DNA from: Pedobacter steynii
Lineage (GTDB): Bacteria; Bacteroidota; Bacteroidia; Sphingobacteriales; Sphingobacteriaceae
Direction: 5' to 3'
Length of the DNA: 64,000 nucleotides
NCBI RefSeq assembly: GCF_001721645.1
Contig: NZ_CP017141.1
Coordinates: 4,216,001 to 4,280,000, forward strand
Part shown: positions 8,143 to 16,593 of the stretch, piece after piece
Position numbering within the stretch: the stretch's first letter is position 1
How the letters are laid out: each line of letters starts with the position of its first letter
Notes under the pieces: generated by a model
Seen by the model: only the letters and a program-made list of their open reading frames with translations
Databases searched by the model: none
Told to the model about the DNA's origin: nothing
Translations under genes and position numbers: made by a program

Positions 8143-8874
8143 TTAAAGTTGTTTCCTTAACCAGGTATTTACTTTTTGTTGTAAAAGGCTATCTTTTTTT
8201 GAATACATGATTGCTTTTGCATAAGCGGGACTGATGTTTTCATCCAGGCGAAGCCAGGTAAGCTCCGGATGTTGTGTCTGTTGATACCTGGCTTCTGTTT
8301 CATCCGTAAACATGACATCTGCTTTGTTAGCTAATAAAGCTTTAAACACCCGTTGATTATCCGGAATTATTTGCAGGATAGCATGCCGAAGGTGTTGTTT
8401 TGCAAAAGCTTCATTGGTTCCACCAATGTTTTCAATTACCCTCACATCCGGCAGATCTATAGACTTAAAATCCCGGAACTTGTGGCGGTCTGTTGCCCGG
8501 AAAACAGCCACCTTACGGTCCAGAAGGAGCGGGATGGAGAAGTTAAACAGCTTTTCCCTTGTCACATTGACGGAAATGCCACCTGTAGCCAGGTCAAATT
8601 TACCGGCCAGCATATCTTCTGCAAGCGTTTTCCAGGTGGTTCTTACAAATATAACTTTCCTGCCCAGGTGATGCCCCAGGCGTATGGCCATATCAATGTC
8701 TTCCCCGCTAAATTTGCCCGTTAGCGTGTCAAAGCTGGTCAGCGGTGGGTAATCACCGGTAGTTCCTACCCGGAGTATGGCATCAGAACTAACTCTTGGG
8801 CTACAGGCAAAAAACAACAGGGAAAGTAAGGCCACGATTGAATAATGCCTAAAAAAATAAGGGCTGGAGTTCAT
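8143..8874 (-). CDS. Periplasmic cyclohexadienyl dehydratase-like (PheC-type) lipoprotein
   Basis: A 243-aa solute-binding-protein fold with a lipobox (LLFFAC, Cys about 24). It closely follows the pattern I remember for Pseudomonas PheC: VGTTGDYPPLTS, GEDIDMAIRLG, TTWKTLAEDMLAGKFDLATGG, and IGGTNEAF, then a TDETEARYQ segment near the presumed catalytic region. PheC converts prephenate or arogenate to phenylpyruvate or phenylalanine in the periplasm. No ABC transporter genes are adjacent, which favours an enzyme over a transport receptor. It lies 1 bp after the racemase gene in an operon. An orphan amino-acid-binding receptor remains possible. Confidence 0.7.
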   Translation of the reverse strand: MNSSPYFFRHYSIVALLSLLFFACSPRVSSDAILRVGTTGDYPPLTSFDTLTGKFSGEDIDMAIRLGHHLGRKVIFVRTTWKTLAEDMLAGKFDLATGGISVNVTREKLFNFSIPLLLDRKVAVFRATDRHKFRDFKSIDLPDVRVIENIGGTNEAFAKQHLRHAILQIIPDNQRVFKALLANKADVMFTDETEARYQQTQHPELTWLRLDENISPAYAKAIMYSKKDSLLQQKVNTWLRKQL

Positions 8875-8875
8875 T

Positions 8876-9565
8876 TTAAGAAAGAGAAAAATCTATAGCA
8901 GCCTGAGTGTGCAATTGTACGGTATCAAATGAAGGTACAGGAATGTCTTCCGGTTTTAACAGCAATGGGATTTCGGTACAGCCGAGTATAATGCCTTCCG
9001 CACCATCGTTAATCAATCCCTGGATAATGGATAAATACCGTTCTTTTGTTGTCGCATTAAAAATTCCCTGGCCTAGTTCATCAAAAATTGAAGCGTGAAT
9101 ATAGGCGCGATCCTCTTCATTTGGGATCATGGTTTCAATACCATGGTCTGCAAGTTTTGTCTTAAAGAAATCAAATTCCATGGTGAACCTGGTTCCCAGC
9201 AGAGCAACTTTTTGTAGGCCCTGCTTTCTGATTTCAACTGCTGTTGCAGTGGCGAGGTGAAGGATTGGTAAATGGGTTTCCTTCTGAAGCCGCTCAGCGA
9301 TGTTATGTGCGGTAGCTGCACATAAGACAATGGCTTCTGCTCCGGATCCCGTTAAGGCATCACAAGCTTTTTTGAACATTTGAAAAATGGTATCCCAGTC
9401 GCCTGCATCAATGTTTTTCTTGATTTCCGCAAAATTAAAAGAGTAAATCACACACTCTGAGAAGTTTAATCCTCCAAGTTTTTTGTTAATCCCCTGATTG
9501 ATCAGGGTGTAGTATTCAATGGTTGATACCCAGCTTGTTCCGCCAATAAGTCCTAATAGTTTCAT
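8876..9565 (-). CDS. Aspartate/glutamate racemase family protein
   Basis: A 229-aa member of the Asp/Glu/hydantoin racemase family. The two catalytic cysteines are visible: CAATAHN (Cys82) and LGCTEIPLLL (Cys196), and the N-terminus LGLIGGTSWVSTIEYY is typical of the amino-acid racemase subgroup. I place the start at the ATG at 9565 because it begins directly with MKLLGLIGGTS; a longer reading from 9595 adds ten poorly fitting residues. The downstream PheC-like gene begins 1 bp after the stop, so the two form an operon, perhaps for making or converting an amino acid used in the cell envelope. Substrate specificity cannot be read from sequence. Confidence 0.87.
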   Translation of the reverse strand: MKLLGLIGGTSWVSTIEYYTLINQGINKKLGGLNFSECVIYSFNFAEIKKNIDAGDWDTIFQMFKKACDALTGSGAEAIVLCAATAHNIAERLQKETHLPILHLATATAVEIRKQGLQKVALLGTRFTMEFDFFKTKLADHGIETMIPNEEDRAYIHASIFDELGQGIFNATTKERYLSIIQGLINDGAEGIILGCTEIPLLLKPEDIPVPSFDTVQLHTQAAIDFSLS

Positions 9566-9707
9566 GCAAATTGATTTGATACTGCTAAAATACATTGTCT
9601 TTTGATTTCTCTATCCTTTCCTTTAGAATTTTCATCTTTTTTCGGTTGAGAATCAGATAGATTCGGTAAACAATCAACTAATCATTAACCAATCAATCAA
9701 CCCTACA

Positions 9708-11057
9708 ATGAAAAAAAGTGTAATCTTAATCTTCCTGACTTCCTTTATTTTAACCGGAACATTGCTTTCCTGCAAGAAAGGGGCTTCGGCTGCGGAAGAT
9801 CAGCAACCTAAAGGAACTGCTTTACAGGTTCTTGGAACGAATTCTGTTTTAGCCCCTCAAACGGAATGGACTTTTAATGAGAAACCTAGTACAGAAACAG
9901 AACAGAGCCGGTTAAAAACTTCGCTAAAAGCAGCAGACTTCGATCCGGTAGGACTAAGGGTAAAAAGTGGTGTCGCCTTATCGATCCATGTTGAAATCCT
10001 GGTCCCATCATCAGCAATACCTCAGCTCATCGTCGGTTCCTATGATCGGGGAACAGTAACGACTTATAGCCTCCAGGCGGGCAACAATACCGTCAATCCG
10101 ACAAACGCAGGAGAACTATACATTAAGTATGTTTCCTCAAACCCCTCAGGGGGGAAGATAAAGGTGACTTTCAACAGTGGTCACCTTGGAATGCCTTTTT
10201 ATGAACTTGGAAAGACCACACATCAGGATTGGCTGGATATGCTTGCGGGGGATACCGATACGACCTCTAAAAATGCCATATTGGTAGCAAACCGTGCTTT
10301 TCTGGTGGTTTCTAAAACTAAAGCACTGGAATTTAAAGACGAAGACCAGGATCAGGCATTGCGTTTAATTGATACGGCATTAAAAGCAGAAGACGACTTT
10401 AGCGGAATGGACAACAGTTCGCCTGTAAATGCCCCGAGGAAACTGAAAATTATGGTGACTGAAAGAACCGGAGGATATATGGATGCCACTTCTTACCGTA
10501 TCCGTATTGTGACCGCTTCGATTTCCAGGATCCTGAAAGTCTCAGATCTTCAAACCAACGGCTGGGGTGTATGGCATGAATTCGGACACCAGCATCAAAT
10601 GCATCAATGGACCTGGAATTCCGTAGTAGGAGAGGTGATGCCAAATATCTATACCCTTGCCGCCAGACGAGTCGTACAGCCATCTTCGGCAGGACTGACC
10701 ACTGCACAATGGAATGATGTCAGCACTTTTCTGGCTAAGCCGGCAGCCAGCAGAATTTATGAAGCCAGTAGCACAAGCCTGATCACCAGACTGGGGCTTT
10801 TCCAACAATTGTACCTGGCCTTTGGAGACGCTTTCTTTGTTAAAGTGCATAAGTATTACAGAGAAAATACGGTTAGCGTGGCTAATGATGATGAAGAAAA
10901 GAGACTTTTTATGATCAATGCGAGCAAGTTGAGTAATACCAACCTGGTTTCCTTCTTTAAAGCATGGGGATTTACAGTCAATGCTTCCGTTTACGATGAG
11001 ATTAATGCGTTAAACCTACCGGAGCCTGCAACTGATCTGACTGCATTAAGAGATTGA
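9708..11057 (+). CDS. M60-family (enhancin-like) metallopeptidase lipoprotein
   Basis: A 449-aa lipoprotein; the signal ends in TLLSCKKG (Cys about 22), giving a surface or outer-membrane anchor. Residues about 60-165 form a beta-rich module, probably carbohydrate binding. The zinc motif HEFGHQHQ begins at His290, and a Glu follows in VVGEV (about 20 residues on), matching the M60 pattern HExxH(x)nE. M60 proteins cleave heavily O-glycosylated mucin-type proteins, so this could be a glycoprotease for environmental or host glycoproteins. It stands alone, divergent from the racemase pair and convergent with an M57 peptidase. Confidence 0.9.
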   Translation: MKKSVILIFLTSFILTGTLLSCKKGASAAEDQQPKGTALQVLGTNSVLAPQTEWTFNEKPSTETEQSRLKTSLKAADFDPVGLRVKSGVALSIHVEILVPSSAIPQLIVGSYDRGTVTTYSLQAGNNTVNPTNAGELYIKYVSSNPSGGKIKVTFNSGHLGMPFYELGKTTHQDWLDMLAGDTDTTSKNAILVANRAFLVVSKTKALEFKDEDQDQALRLIDTALKAEDDFSGMDNSSPVNAPRKLKIMVTERTGGYMDATSYRIRIVTASISRILKVSDLQTNGWGVWHEFGHQHQMHQWTWNSVVGEVMPNIYTLAARRVVQPSSAGLTTAQWNDVSTFLAKPAASRIYEASSTSLITRLGLFQQLYLAFGDAFFVKVHKYYRENTVSVANDDEEKRLFMINASKLSNTNLVSFFKAWGFTVNASVYDEINALNLPEPATDLTALRD

Positions 11058-11072
11058 GTCGTTTAGCCTGAA

Positions 11073-11138
11073 AAAAGACGGCGTTGCTACACAGTTCTTC
11101 CATCGGTAGATCGGATGAACAGGAGCAACACCGTCTTT
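11073..11138. terminator. Bidirectional terminator between M60 and M57 genes
   Basis: A long hairpin: outer stem AAAGACGGCGTTGCT (11073-11087) with AGCAACACCGTCTTT (11124-11138), one mismatch, enclosing a second inverted pair (GTTC-TTCCATC with GGATGAAC). The A-run on one side and the T-run on the other suit termination from both converging genes. Confidence 0.7.
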
Positions 11139-11177
11139 GCTGAATCAATTAACGGATGAGAGTTATATAGAAATTAG

Positions 11178-12083
11178 TTAGTTTTTAGGATATAATGCTT
11201 TGATCGCAATGATGTCGTTTGCAGTGAAAGGACGGTTGGTCCCATCAGAACAGGCTAGCATCCATGATCCAGGTTCTCCACCTACCGGCGTTCCCGGGAT
11301 ATGAATGGCGCCAACTCCTCCATCGCCTTCATTGCCAACACTGATGCCCAACATCCTTAAGAAAGATTCCCATGGGGTTAAGCCACAGCTATAGGTTCTG
11401 TCTGCATAGTCCGTATGCCTGAAACCGATGGCATGCCCGATTTCATGGGCCACCACTGTTGCCAGCAGGTTATTGTTCGTGAAATTTTTGTTATAATGGG
11501 TATTGCTCAGCTTAATCGGTGTAGCAGGATTTCCGCTGGCATCAGGAAAACCTGCTGATTGTCCAAGGACTCTGGGATCACTGAAAGTTTCACCTTTGAT
11601 GAGGATATCTTCTGTTGTTACCGAACCTGAATCGAGTAAAGTAAGACTTAACTTAAGGCCAAGATCATTGTATCTTTTGATGGCTTCTTTGGTTGCATCG
11701 GTAAACACTTTCTGTGCCTCACCTGCATTGACTTTAATTTTCAGGACTCTTGGTAATCCGGTAACCTGATTGGTGGTTTTGTATTGTTCTGTACGCGGTT
11801 TGCCTGATGCCAGTTCCTTAATCAGACCGGCCTGGTTAACCAGATCTGAAGGTTTCAGGAAAATATCGCCTTCAACAATATAGCCGCCATCGGTTTTATA
11901 CGCACCAGTAGGTGAAAAGCCAGCTTTGGCGATGCCGATCTGCTCTTCTTTCGTTAAAGCTGAGGCGTGATCAACAGGTGTATCTGTATTGCCGTTATTT
12001 TTCTTGCAGCTGATCACCACCGTAGTGGCCATTAATGCCACCAGGGCAATAGCTCCTGTTTTGAATAAAAAGTTTGTTTTCAT
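11178..12083 (-). CDS. M57-type metalloprotease lipoprotein (HEIGH family)
   Basis: A 301-aa secreted lipoprotein: signal peptide followed by VVISCKKN (Cys about 26). The zinc-binding motif HEIGHAIGFRH (residues 213-223) is a complete HExxHxxGxxH metzincin-type motif. The middle part (about 110-180) has LPRVLKIKVN and TKEAIKRYNDLGLKLSLTLL as seen in dual-action HEIGH and M57 peptidases. The C-terminus ends with ANDIIAIKALYPKN, a usual end for this family. Probably digests extracellular protein. It is convergent with the M60 peptidase, and the two share a terminator. Substrate unknown. Confidence 0.85.
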   Translation of the reverse strand: MKTNFLFKTGAIALVALMATTVVISCKKNNGNTDTPVDHASALTKEEQIGIAKAGFSPTGAYKTDGGYIVEGDIFLKPSDLVNQAGLIKELASGKPRTEQYKTTNQVTGLPRVLKIKVNAGEAQKVFTDATKEAIKRYNDLGLKLSLTLLDSGSVTTEDILIKGETFSDPRVLGQSAGFPDASGNPATPIKLSNTHYNKNFTNNNLLATVVAHEIGHAIGFRHTDYADRTYSCGLTPWESFLRMLGISVGNEGDGGVGAIHIPGTPVGGEPGSWMLACSDGTNRPFTANDIIAIKALYPKN

Positions 12084-12333
12084 GAATAGGTTGATTATGT
12101 TAATTGATTAACTGAATATACCTAAAGCCTGATGATCGTGCAGATGTAGAGGGGATTATGTAAATATTGTATATGCTTTTGTATATAAAGTATACTTATT
12201 TGGTATGCTTTATGAAAGGGCTGAGTAATTTGAATCGTTGTAGGCAATTTAACCTGGAATAGGGTCTGTTCTTTATATGCTGTGTAATAGGTTTGTTACC
12301 AGTTAACCAAATATTTTAAATTCCCTATTGAGA

Positions 12334-13194
12334 ATGAAGCCACAATTGATCAGGTTGGCGGATAATTTCGTAAGCTCATTTCATGTGCGATTCGACCGTT
12401 CCGCGGACATAAATAATTTTTTGCACTATCACCTGGAGTCCGAGCTTGTCTATATGAAAAGAGGGAAAGGGAAATGGATTCTTGGGGATCAGGAACAGCG
12501 ATTTTCAGAAGGAGATGCGGTGCTCATTGGTCCGGGCTTAGCCCACAGGTGTGAGTTCGATGAAGCTTATCTCAAAGAAAATGAGGGCCGGAATGTGGAG
12601 GTTTTTGTGATTCATTTTGCCGAAAATTTCTGGGGAACAGAATTTCTTTTTCTACCGGAAAATACGGTACTGAGGACGTTATTTGAAAACTCAAAGAGAG
12701 GGGTTTTTCTGCAAGACAGTACCAATAGATATATCGGTTATTTAATGAATCGCATTGTTCATGTGAGTGGAGCTGCACGTATTTTGTTGTTAATGGATGT
12801 GTTGTTATATATTGGAGATCTGTACACAGATAAAAATCTGATTTGTGCAGCTGCATCGGGCAATGCAGTTCCCGGAATCGGAAATAAACCTATCCATGCG
12901 ATCTGCGATTATATAATGGTGAATTTCCACCGGAAGATAGAATTGGAAGAACTGGTCAGGATTGCCAATATTAGTCCCAATTCTTTTTGCCGGTATTTTA
13001 AGACGGAAACAGGGCATAACTATATGCGTTTTTTGATTGAAATACGTCTCAAGCATGCTTGCCGGCTTTTGAGAAAGGGTGATTTAAGTGTGAAGCAGGT
13101 TAGTTATGAAAGTGGTTTTTCCAGTCTTGCCGGATTTCACCGGCACTTCAAGGAAATGACTGGCATGAGTCCATTAAATTATCAGAGACAGTAA
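12334..13194 (+). CDS. AraC-family transcriptional regulator with cupin N-terminus
   Basis: A 286-aa regulator. The N-terminal part has the cupin sensor pattern HYHLESELVYMKRGKGKWILGD and GDAVLIGPGLAHRCEFD (about 29-70). The C-terminal 100 residues contain two helix-turn-helix motifs, LEELVRIANISPNSFCRYFK and VKQVSYESGFSSLAGFHRHF. It is clearly paralogous to the AraC regulator at 42501-43370, sharing the N-terminus MKPQL and the ANISPNSFCRYFK helix. I use ATG 12334; a TTG two codons earlier is possible. No target gene is adjacent in the same direction; the M57 gene is divergent across a 250-bp gap containing AT-rich repeats, and may be regulated. Confidence 0.88.
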   Translation: MKPQLIRLADNFVSSFHVRFDRSADINNFLHYHLESELVYMKRGKGKWILGDQEQRFSEGDAVLIGPGLAHRCEFDEAYLKENEGRNVEVFVIHFAENFWGTEFLFLPENTVLRTLFENSKRGVFLQDSTNRYIGYLMNRIVHVSGAARILLLMDVLLYIGDLYTDKNLICAAASGNAVPGIGNKPIHAICDYIMVNFHRKIELEELVRIANISPNSFCRYFKTETGHNYMRFLIEIRLKHACRLLRKGDLSVKQVSYESGFSSLAGFHRHFKEMTGMSPLNYQRQ

Positions 13195-13208
13195 TTTTCC
13201 GGACCTTT

Positions 13209-13276
13209 CTTAACCTACATTAATCTTTTACCTTAACCTACTCCATTTTTTGGTTTTAATGGGCTCCATAACTTTA
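13209..13276 (+). promoter_or_regulatory. Promoter of first cysteine hydrolase with paired activator-like boxes
   Basis: CTTAACCTACATTAA (13209-13223) and a weaker copy CTTAACCTACTCCAT (13232-13246) are 23 bp apart. The second copy ends exactly 22 bp before TAACTTTA (13269-13276), one base off the -7 consensus TAnnTTTG. The same two-box, 23-bp arrangement and 22-bp spacing recur before the second hydrolase gene. Confidence 0.6.
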
Positions 13277-13332
13277 GCTCCTGAAAAGCCGGGATAAAAT
13301 GCCCGGTTATTTTAAATGAAAAACTTAAAATT

Positions 13333-13968
13333 ATGGCAGTATTAACAAGGATCAATTCTGATGAGGTAGCAATCCTCCTGATCGACCACCAAAGTGGCTT
13401 ATTTCAAACCGTTAAAGATATTGATGTAACGGCATTACGTAATAATGTAGCTGCGCTTGCAAAAGTAGCTGCAATCGAAAATATTCCGGTATTTACAACC
13501 GCTTCCGAGCCCAATGGTCCTAATGGACCATTGATGCCTGAAATTCATGAACTGGCACCTCATGCCGTATACATCCCACGTAACGGCGAAATCAATGCCT
13601 GGGATACACCGGCATTTGCTGATGCGGTTAGAAAATCGGGTAAAAAGAAACTGATTATCGCCGGTGTGCTAACCAGTGTTTGTGTGGCATTCCCTTCTAT
13701 TTCGGCTAAGACTGAGGGTTTTGATGTATTTGCGGTGATTGATGCATCAGGCGACATGAGTCCATTGTCTACGCAGATTACTACCGCACGTCTGGCTTTA
13801 GCCGATGTGGTGCCGATCAGTACTGCGGCGGTATTGAGTGAAATCCAGAAAACATGGCATCGTGCTGATGCGCTGGAATATGCATCTGCTTATTCTAAAG
13901 TAATGCCGCCATATCAGTCTCTGATCGAAAGTTATCAAAAAGCGGTAAGTGTAGGAAAAGGAGCCTAA
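13333..13968 (+). CDS. Isochorismatase-family cysteine hydrolase (YcaC-like)
   Basis: A 211-aa member of the isochorismatase-like cysteine hydrolases. The triad can be followed: Asp in LLIDHQSGL (about D17), Lys in the KKKLIIAGVLTS strand, and the nucleophile Cys117 in TSVCVAFP. The family hydrolyses amide bonds in small molecules; YcaC-like members have no firmly known substrate. It ends in a strong terminator, so it is probably a single-gene transcript. A paralogue lies 800 bp downstream beyond a Crp/Fnr-type regulator, and both hydrolase promoters carry the same paired box, which points to joint regulation. Confidence 0.88.
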   Translation: MAVLTRINSDEVAILLIDHQSGLFQTVKDIDVTALRNNVAALAKVAAIENIPVFTTASEPNGPNGPLMPEIHELAPHAVYIPRNGEINAWDTPAFADAVRKSGKKKLIIAGVLTSVCVAFPSISAKTEGFDVFAVIDASGDMSPLSTQITTARLALADVVPISTAAVLSEIQKTWHRADALEYASAYSKVMPPYQSLIESYQKAVSVGKGA

Positions 13969-13991
13969 AAAGAGTGCTTCCTGCATTATCA

Positions 13992-14033
13992 GGCCCTGGG
14001 TACTAAATCATTTGCGATTCGGTACCCGGGGCC
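13992..14033 (+). terminator. Terminator after first cysteine hydrolase
   Basis: Stem GGCCCTGGGTAC (13992-14003) with GTACCCGGGGCC (14022-14033), one G-U pair, followed by TTTTG. Strong intrinsic terminator separating the hydrolase from the regulator gene. Confidence 0.8.
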
Positions 14034-14034
14034 T

Positions 14035-14066
14035 TTTGCTTTACATCTGAAGAAGCTTTATCTTCG
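14035..14066 (+). promoter_or_regulatory. Candidate promoter of the Crp/Fnr-family gene
   Basis: TTTG (14035-14038), 20 bp, then TATCTTCG (14059-14066): close to the TTTG-N19-TAnnTTTG form of the phylum, ending 23 bp before the chosen ATG. It starts inside the T-tract of the preceding terminator and lacks the activator-like box, so the regulator gene would be expressed independently. Confidence 0.45.
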
Positions 14067-14089
14067 TGGTATTTAGACATCCTCCTCCT

Positions 14090-14677
14090 ATGAACCATGA
14101 CCTTCTTTTGGCAAGTATCGCAAAACACATTCAACTTGATGAAGAGGAAACGGTGCATTTCCTTTCCTATATTCAGACGAAGAAAGTAAGAAAAAAGCAA
14201 TACCTGTTATTAGAAGGAGAAGTGAACCGTTTTGCCATGTTTGTGATTTCCGGATGCCTGAGAAGCTATCATCTGGATGAAAACGGATTTCAGTACATTC
14301 AGCAGTTTGCGCCAGAGGGATGGTGGATGGGCGAGATGTATAGCCTGATTACGCAGGAACCTGGCCATTTATACATTGATGCATTGTTTGATTCGGAACT
14401 GTTGCTCATTTCTAAAACCAATCTGGAAAAGCTCTATAAGGAAATCCCTAAATTCAACTATTACTTCCGCATTCTGGCAGAAAAATCCCTGGTTTCTTAC
14501 CAGACACGCGCGATGGAAAACCTGCGTCTTACTGCCAGAGAACGTTATGAGAAGTTTTGCCTCAGATACCCTTCACTGGTAGACTGTCTTTCTCAAAAGC
14601 AAGTGGCGGCGTATATTGGTGTTACCCCCGAATTTCTGAGTAAAATGCTCCATGCCGATCAGGAGCTGAAGCCCTGA
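14090..14677 (+). CDS. Crp/Fnr-family transcriptional regulator
   Basis: A 195-aa regulator with an N-terminal cyclic-nucleotide-binding-like beta barrel (KQYLLLEGEVNRFAMFVISGCLRSYH) and a C-terminal winged helix whose recognition segment reads SQKQVAAYIGVTPEFLSKML. No cysteine cluster of the FNR type is seen, and the phosphate-binding cassette of true Crp is not evident, so the ligand is unknown. I start at ATG 14090, since the longer frame adds residues with no family match. It sits between two cysteine hydrolase genes whose promoters share an unusual box, making it the best candidate for the activator that binds there. Confidence 0.9.
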   Translation: MNHDLLLASIAKHIQLDEEETVHFLSYIQTKKVRKKQYLLLEGEVNRFAMFVISGCLRSYHLDENGFQYIQQFAPEGWWMGEMYSLITQEPGHLYIDALFDSELLLISKTNLEKLYKEIPKFNYYFRILAEKSLVSYQTRAMENLRLTARERYEKFCLRYPSLVDCLSQKQVAAYIGVTPEFLSKMLHADQELKP

Positions 14678-14681
14678 TTTT

Positions 14682-14749
14682 CTTAACCTGGATTAACTAT
14701 TTGAGTTAACCTATGTTATTTTTTAAGAATTTCTCAGCTGATAAATTTG
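14682..14749 (+). promoter_or_regulatory. Promoter of second cysteine hydrolase with paired activator-like boxes
   Basis: CTTAACCTGGATTAA (14682-14696) and GTTAACCTATGTTAT (14705-14719) are 23 bp apart, as in the first hydrolase promoter. The second ends 22 bp before TAAATTTG (14742-14749), a perfect -7 box. No TTTG is present in the -33 position. Confidence 0.62.
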
Positions 14750-14782
14750 TGGTACATATTCGTACCATTAAAAACAAATATC

Positions 14783-15424
14783 ATGAGTAGCTTAGCAATC
14801 AGAGATCAAAAAAATGATCACCTTTTAACACCGGAAAACGCAGCCTTAATCATCATTGATTATCAGCCGGTTCAGGTGAATTCAATTGCTTCAATGGACA
14901 GACAGTTATTGATTAACAACATTGTCGGTGTAGCAAAAATGGCAAAGCTTTATCACCTGCCAATCATTCTTTCTACGGTTAATGTAAAGACAGGTTTAAA
15001 CTTTGAAACCATCCCTCAGCTGCGTAAAGAGATGACAGGCATACCTTCTTACGACCGTACCACCATCAATGCCTGGGAAGATGAGGAGTTTCTGGAAGCG
15101 GTAAAAAATACGGGAAGAAAAAAATTAATCATGACCGCGTTATGGACCGAAGCCTGCCTGTCTTTCCCAACCCTGGATGCTTTGAAAGAAGGTTATGAGG
15201 TATATCCGGTAGTGGATGCCGTTGGTGGAACTTCACTGGCTGCCCATGATGCTGCATTGAGAAGAATGGAGCAGGCTGGTGCAGAGCCGGTAAGTGTAGC
15301 ACAGTTGTTCTGTGAGCTACAAAGAGACTGGGCAAGATCGGAAACTGTACCTGGATTTATGAAACTGTTCATCGAGACGGGCGGTACTGCAGGTATACAG
15401 TTCTCTTACGACAAATCAGAATAA
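14783..15424 (+). CDS. Isochorismatase-family cysteine hydrolase, second copy
   Basis: A 213-aa paralogue of the hydrolase at 13333-13968. It keeps the Asp in IIDYQPVQV, the Lys in GRKKLIMTALWTEA, and the nucleophile Cys125 in TEACLSFP. The ATG at 14783 gives MSSLAIRDQ, the usual N-terminus of this subgroup. The sequence VDAVGGTSLAAHDAALRRM matches the helix that follows the active site in YcaC-like proteins. The two copies differ enough that they may act on different substrates. It is followed by a bidirectional terminator. Confidence 0.88.
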   Translation: MSSLAIRDQKNDHLLTPENAALIIIDYQPVQVNSIASMDRQLLINNIVGVAKMAKLYHLPIILSTVNVKTGLNFETIPQLRKEMTGIPSYDRTTINAWEDEEFLEAVKNTGRKKLIMTALWTEACLSFPTLDALKEGYEVYPVVDAVGGTSLAAHDAALRRMEQAGAEPVSVAQLFCELQRDWARSETVPGFMKLFIETGGTAGIQFSYDKSE

Positions 15425-15448
15425 TTTCATCTTTCTTTTATTTATAAA

Positions 15449-15485
15449 AAAAGCACTTTCCTGAATTCGGGAAAGTGCTTTTTTA
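15449..15485. terminator. Bidirectional terminator
   Basis: Stem AAAGCACTTTCC with GGAAAGTGCTTT around a TGAATTC loop, flanked by A- and T-runs. It lies between the second hydrolase gene and the convergent PI-PLC-like gene. Confidence 0.85.
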
Positions 15486-15501
15486 CTTTAATCGGAATTG
15501 T

Positions 15502-16473
15502 TTAGAAATTGGTATTTACAATCAGCTGGCTACGGGTAGCATCAATAAAATCTAATGGGATAATTCCATATCTTCCATGAGCAGCGCTGCTGAAATACGT
15601 GTTGATTTTTGGATTAATGGAGTTGGCTACAGTATTGATGTTTGGAATGCCGAAAATCCCTGGTTTATAGCCACTACCATAATTCACATATAATTTTTTG
15701 ACTGTGCTGTTTTTTGCCTCGTTTAAAAGGCTTTCTACTTTTGTCCATTTTGCGTTCAGGTCATCGACCTTATAGTAGTCCTGAATTTTCAGACTCGCGG
15801 CTGGATTGTTGATTTCAAAAGTGGTATTGTCCGCCCAGTTGGTGGCGTCGATTCCTTTTGTCGTTGCGGCGCTGAATCTTCTTAGTAATTTAATTTTTCC
15901 ACGTACTGAACCTAAGGTAGAAATGCCATTTCCTAAATCCCATTTCGAAGCATTCTGAGCAACATAGGCATCAAAGGTCTGCTCAAAACTGCGGGTATTG
16001 TCAGTCGGCGTATGTTCTTCTTTTACACTCATAATGATCGTTTCGGTAGGGTTGCTGTTTAGGAAACCGATACAGGCGTTCAGGACATCATCAAAGTTTA
16101 AGTTCTGATAAATGGCACCATGATGAATGGTAAAACTATTTCCAATGTGTCTGCAGCGGATGTCCAGGTACCTTACACCTGCGGTAAGTTGTTCTGCAAT
16201 GCTTAAATTCTGGGTTTTTGCTGTTCCGGAGATAGGTTCAACTTTGGCTCCTGAATCATGAGTTCCGGGAATGGAAAGCTGGGTAAGGCTCATGGTGTCT
16301 GATAAGGCACCCATCCAGTTGTTCATGGTAAAGCTGGTTACCGAAGGGAGTGCCATCAGGGATTTTTTCGGTTTGGAGGTTAATGTGCCATTTTCGGAAT
16401 CCTGCTTTTTGCAGGCGGTAAATGAAATTGCTGCTGCCAGGATCAGCTGGACTTTTAGGGATGTAATTTTCAT
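15502..16473 (-). CDS. Phosphatidylinositol-specific phospholipase C-like lipoprotein
   Basis: A 323-aa lipoprotein (lipobox ISFTACKK, Cys21). The PI-PLC X-domain motifs are present: LSIPGTHDSG with the first catalytic His72, YLDIRCRHIG (R and D of the active site), and the second His117 or His118 in FTIHHGAIYQN; ETIIMSVKEEH follows. This is the compact bacterial PI-PLC barrel that cleaves phosphatidylinositol or its glycosyl anchor to a cyclic inositol phosphate. The real substrate is unknown; it could act on GPI-type anchors of eukaryotic cells. It stands alone, convergent with the second hydrolase and divergent from pirin. Confidence 0.87.
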   Translation of the reverse strand: MKITSLKVQLILAAAISFTACKKQDSENGTLTSKPKKSLMALPSVTSFTMNNWMGALSDTMSLTQLSIPGTHDSGAKVEPISGTAKTQNLSIAEQLTAGVRYLDIRCRHIGNSFTIHHGAIYQNLNFDDVLNACIGFLNSNPTETIIMSVKEEHTPTDNTRSFEQTFDAYVAQNASKWDLGNGISTLGSVRGKIKLLRRFSAATTKGIDATNWADNTTFEINNPAASLKIQDYYKVDDLNAKWTKVESLLNEAKNSTVKKLYVNYGSGYKPGIFGIPNINTVANSINPKINTYFSSAAHGRYGIIPLDFIDATRSQLIVNTNF

Positions 16474-16593
16474 AATGATTTTGTTGGTTTAAATATTAAG
16501 ATAGGTAATTAAACGCGTTGCAAATAAAGTCTGCGCTCATTAAAATCATGTTAATCAGCGATTAAGGTTTGGCATTGTTTTACCTAATCACTT

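Noticed and set aside
12160..12215. Repeats of TATATGCTTT and GTATAC before the AraC gene at 12.3 kb
   Set aside because: AT-rich and irregular spacing; the array is much weaker than the GCTTAAT repeats near the second AraC gene, so I do not call an operator.
14283..14677. Assigning the Crp/Fnr gene as true Crp or FNR
   Set aside because: Neither the cAMP-binding cassette nor the cysteine cluster is apparent, so only the superfamily is claimed.
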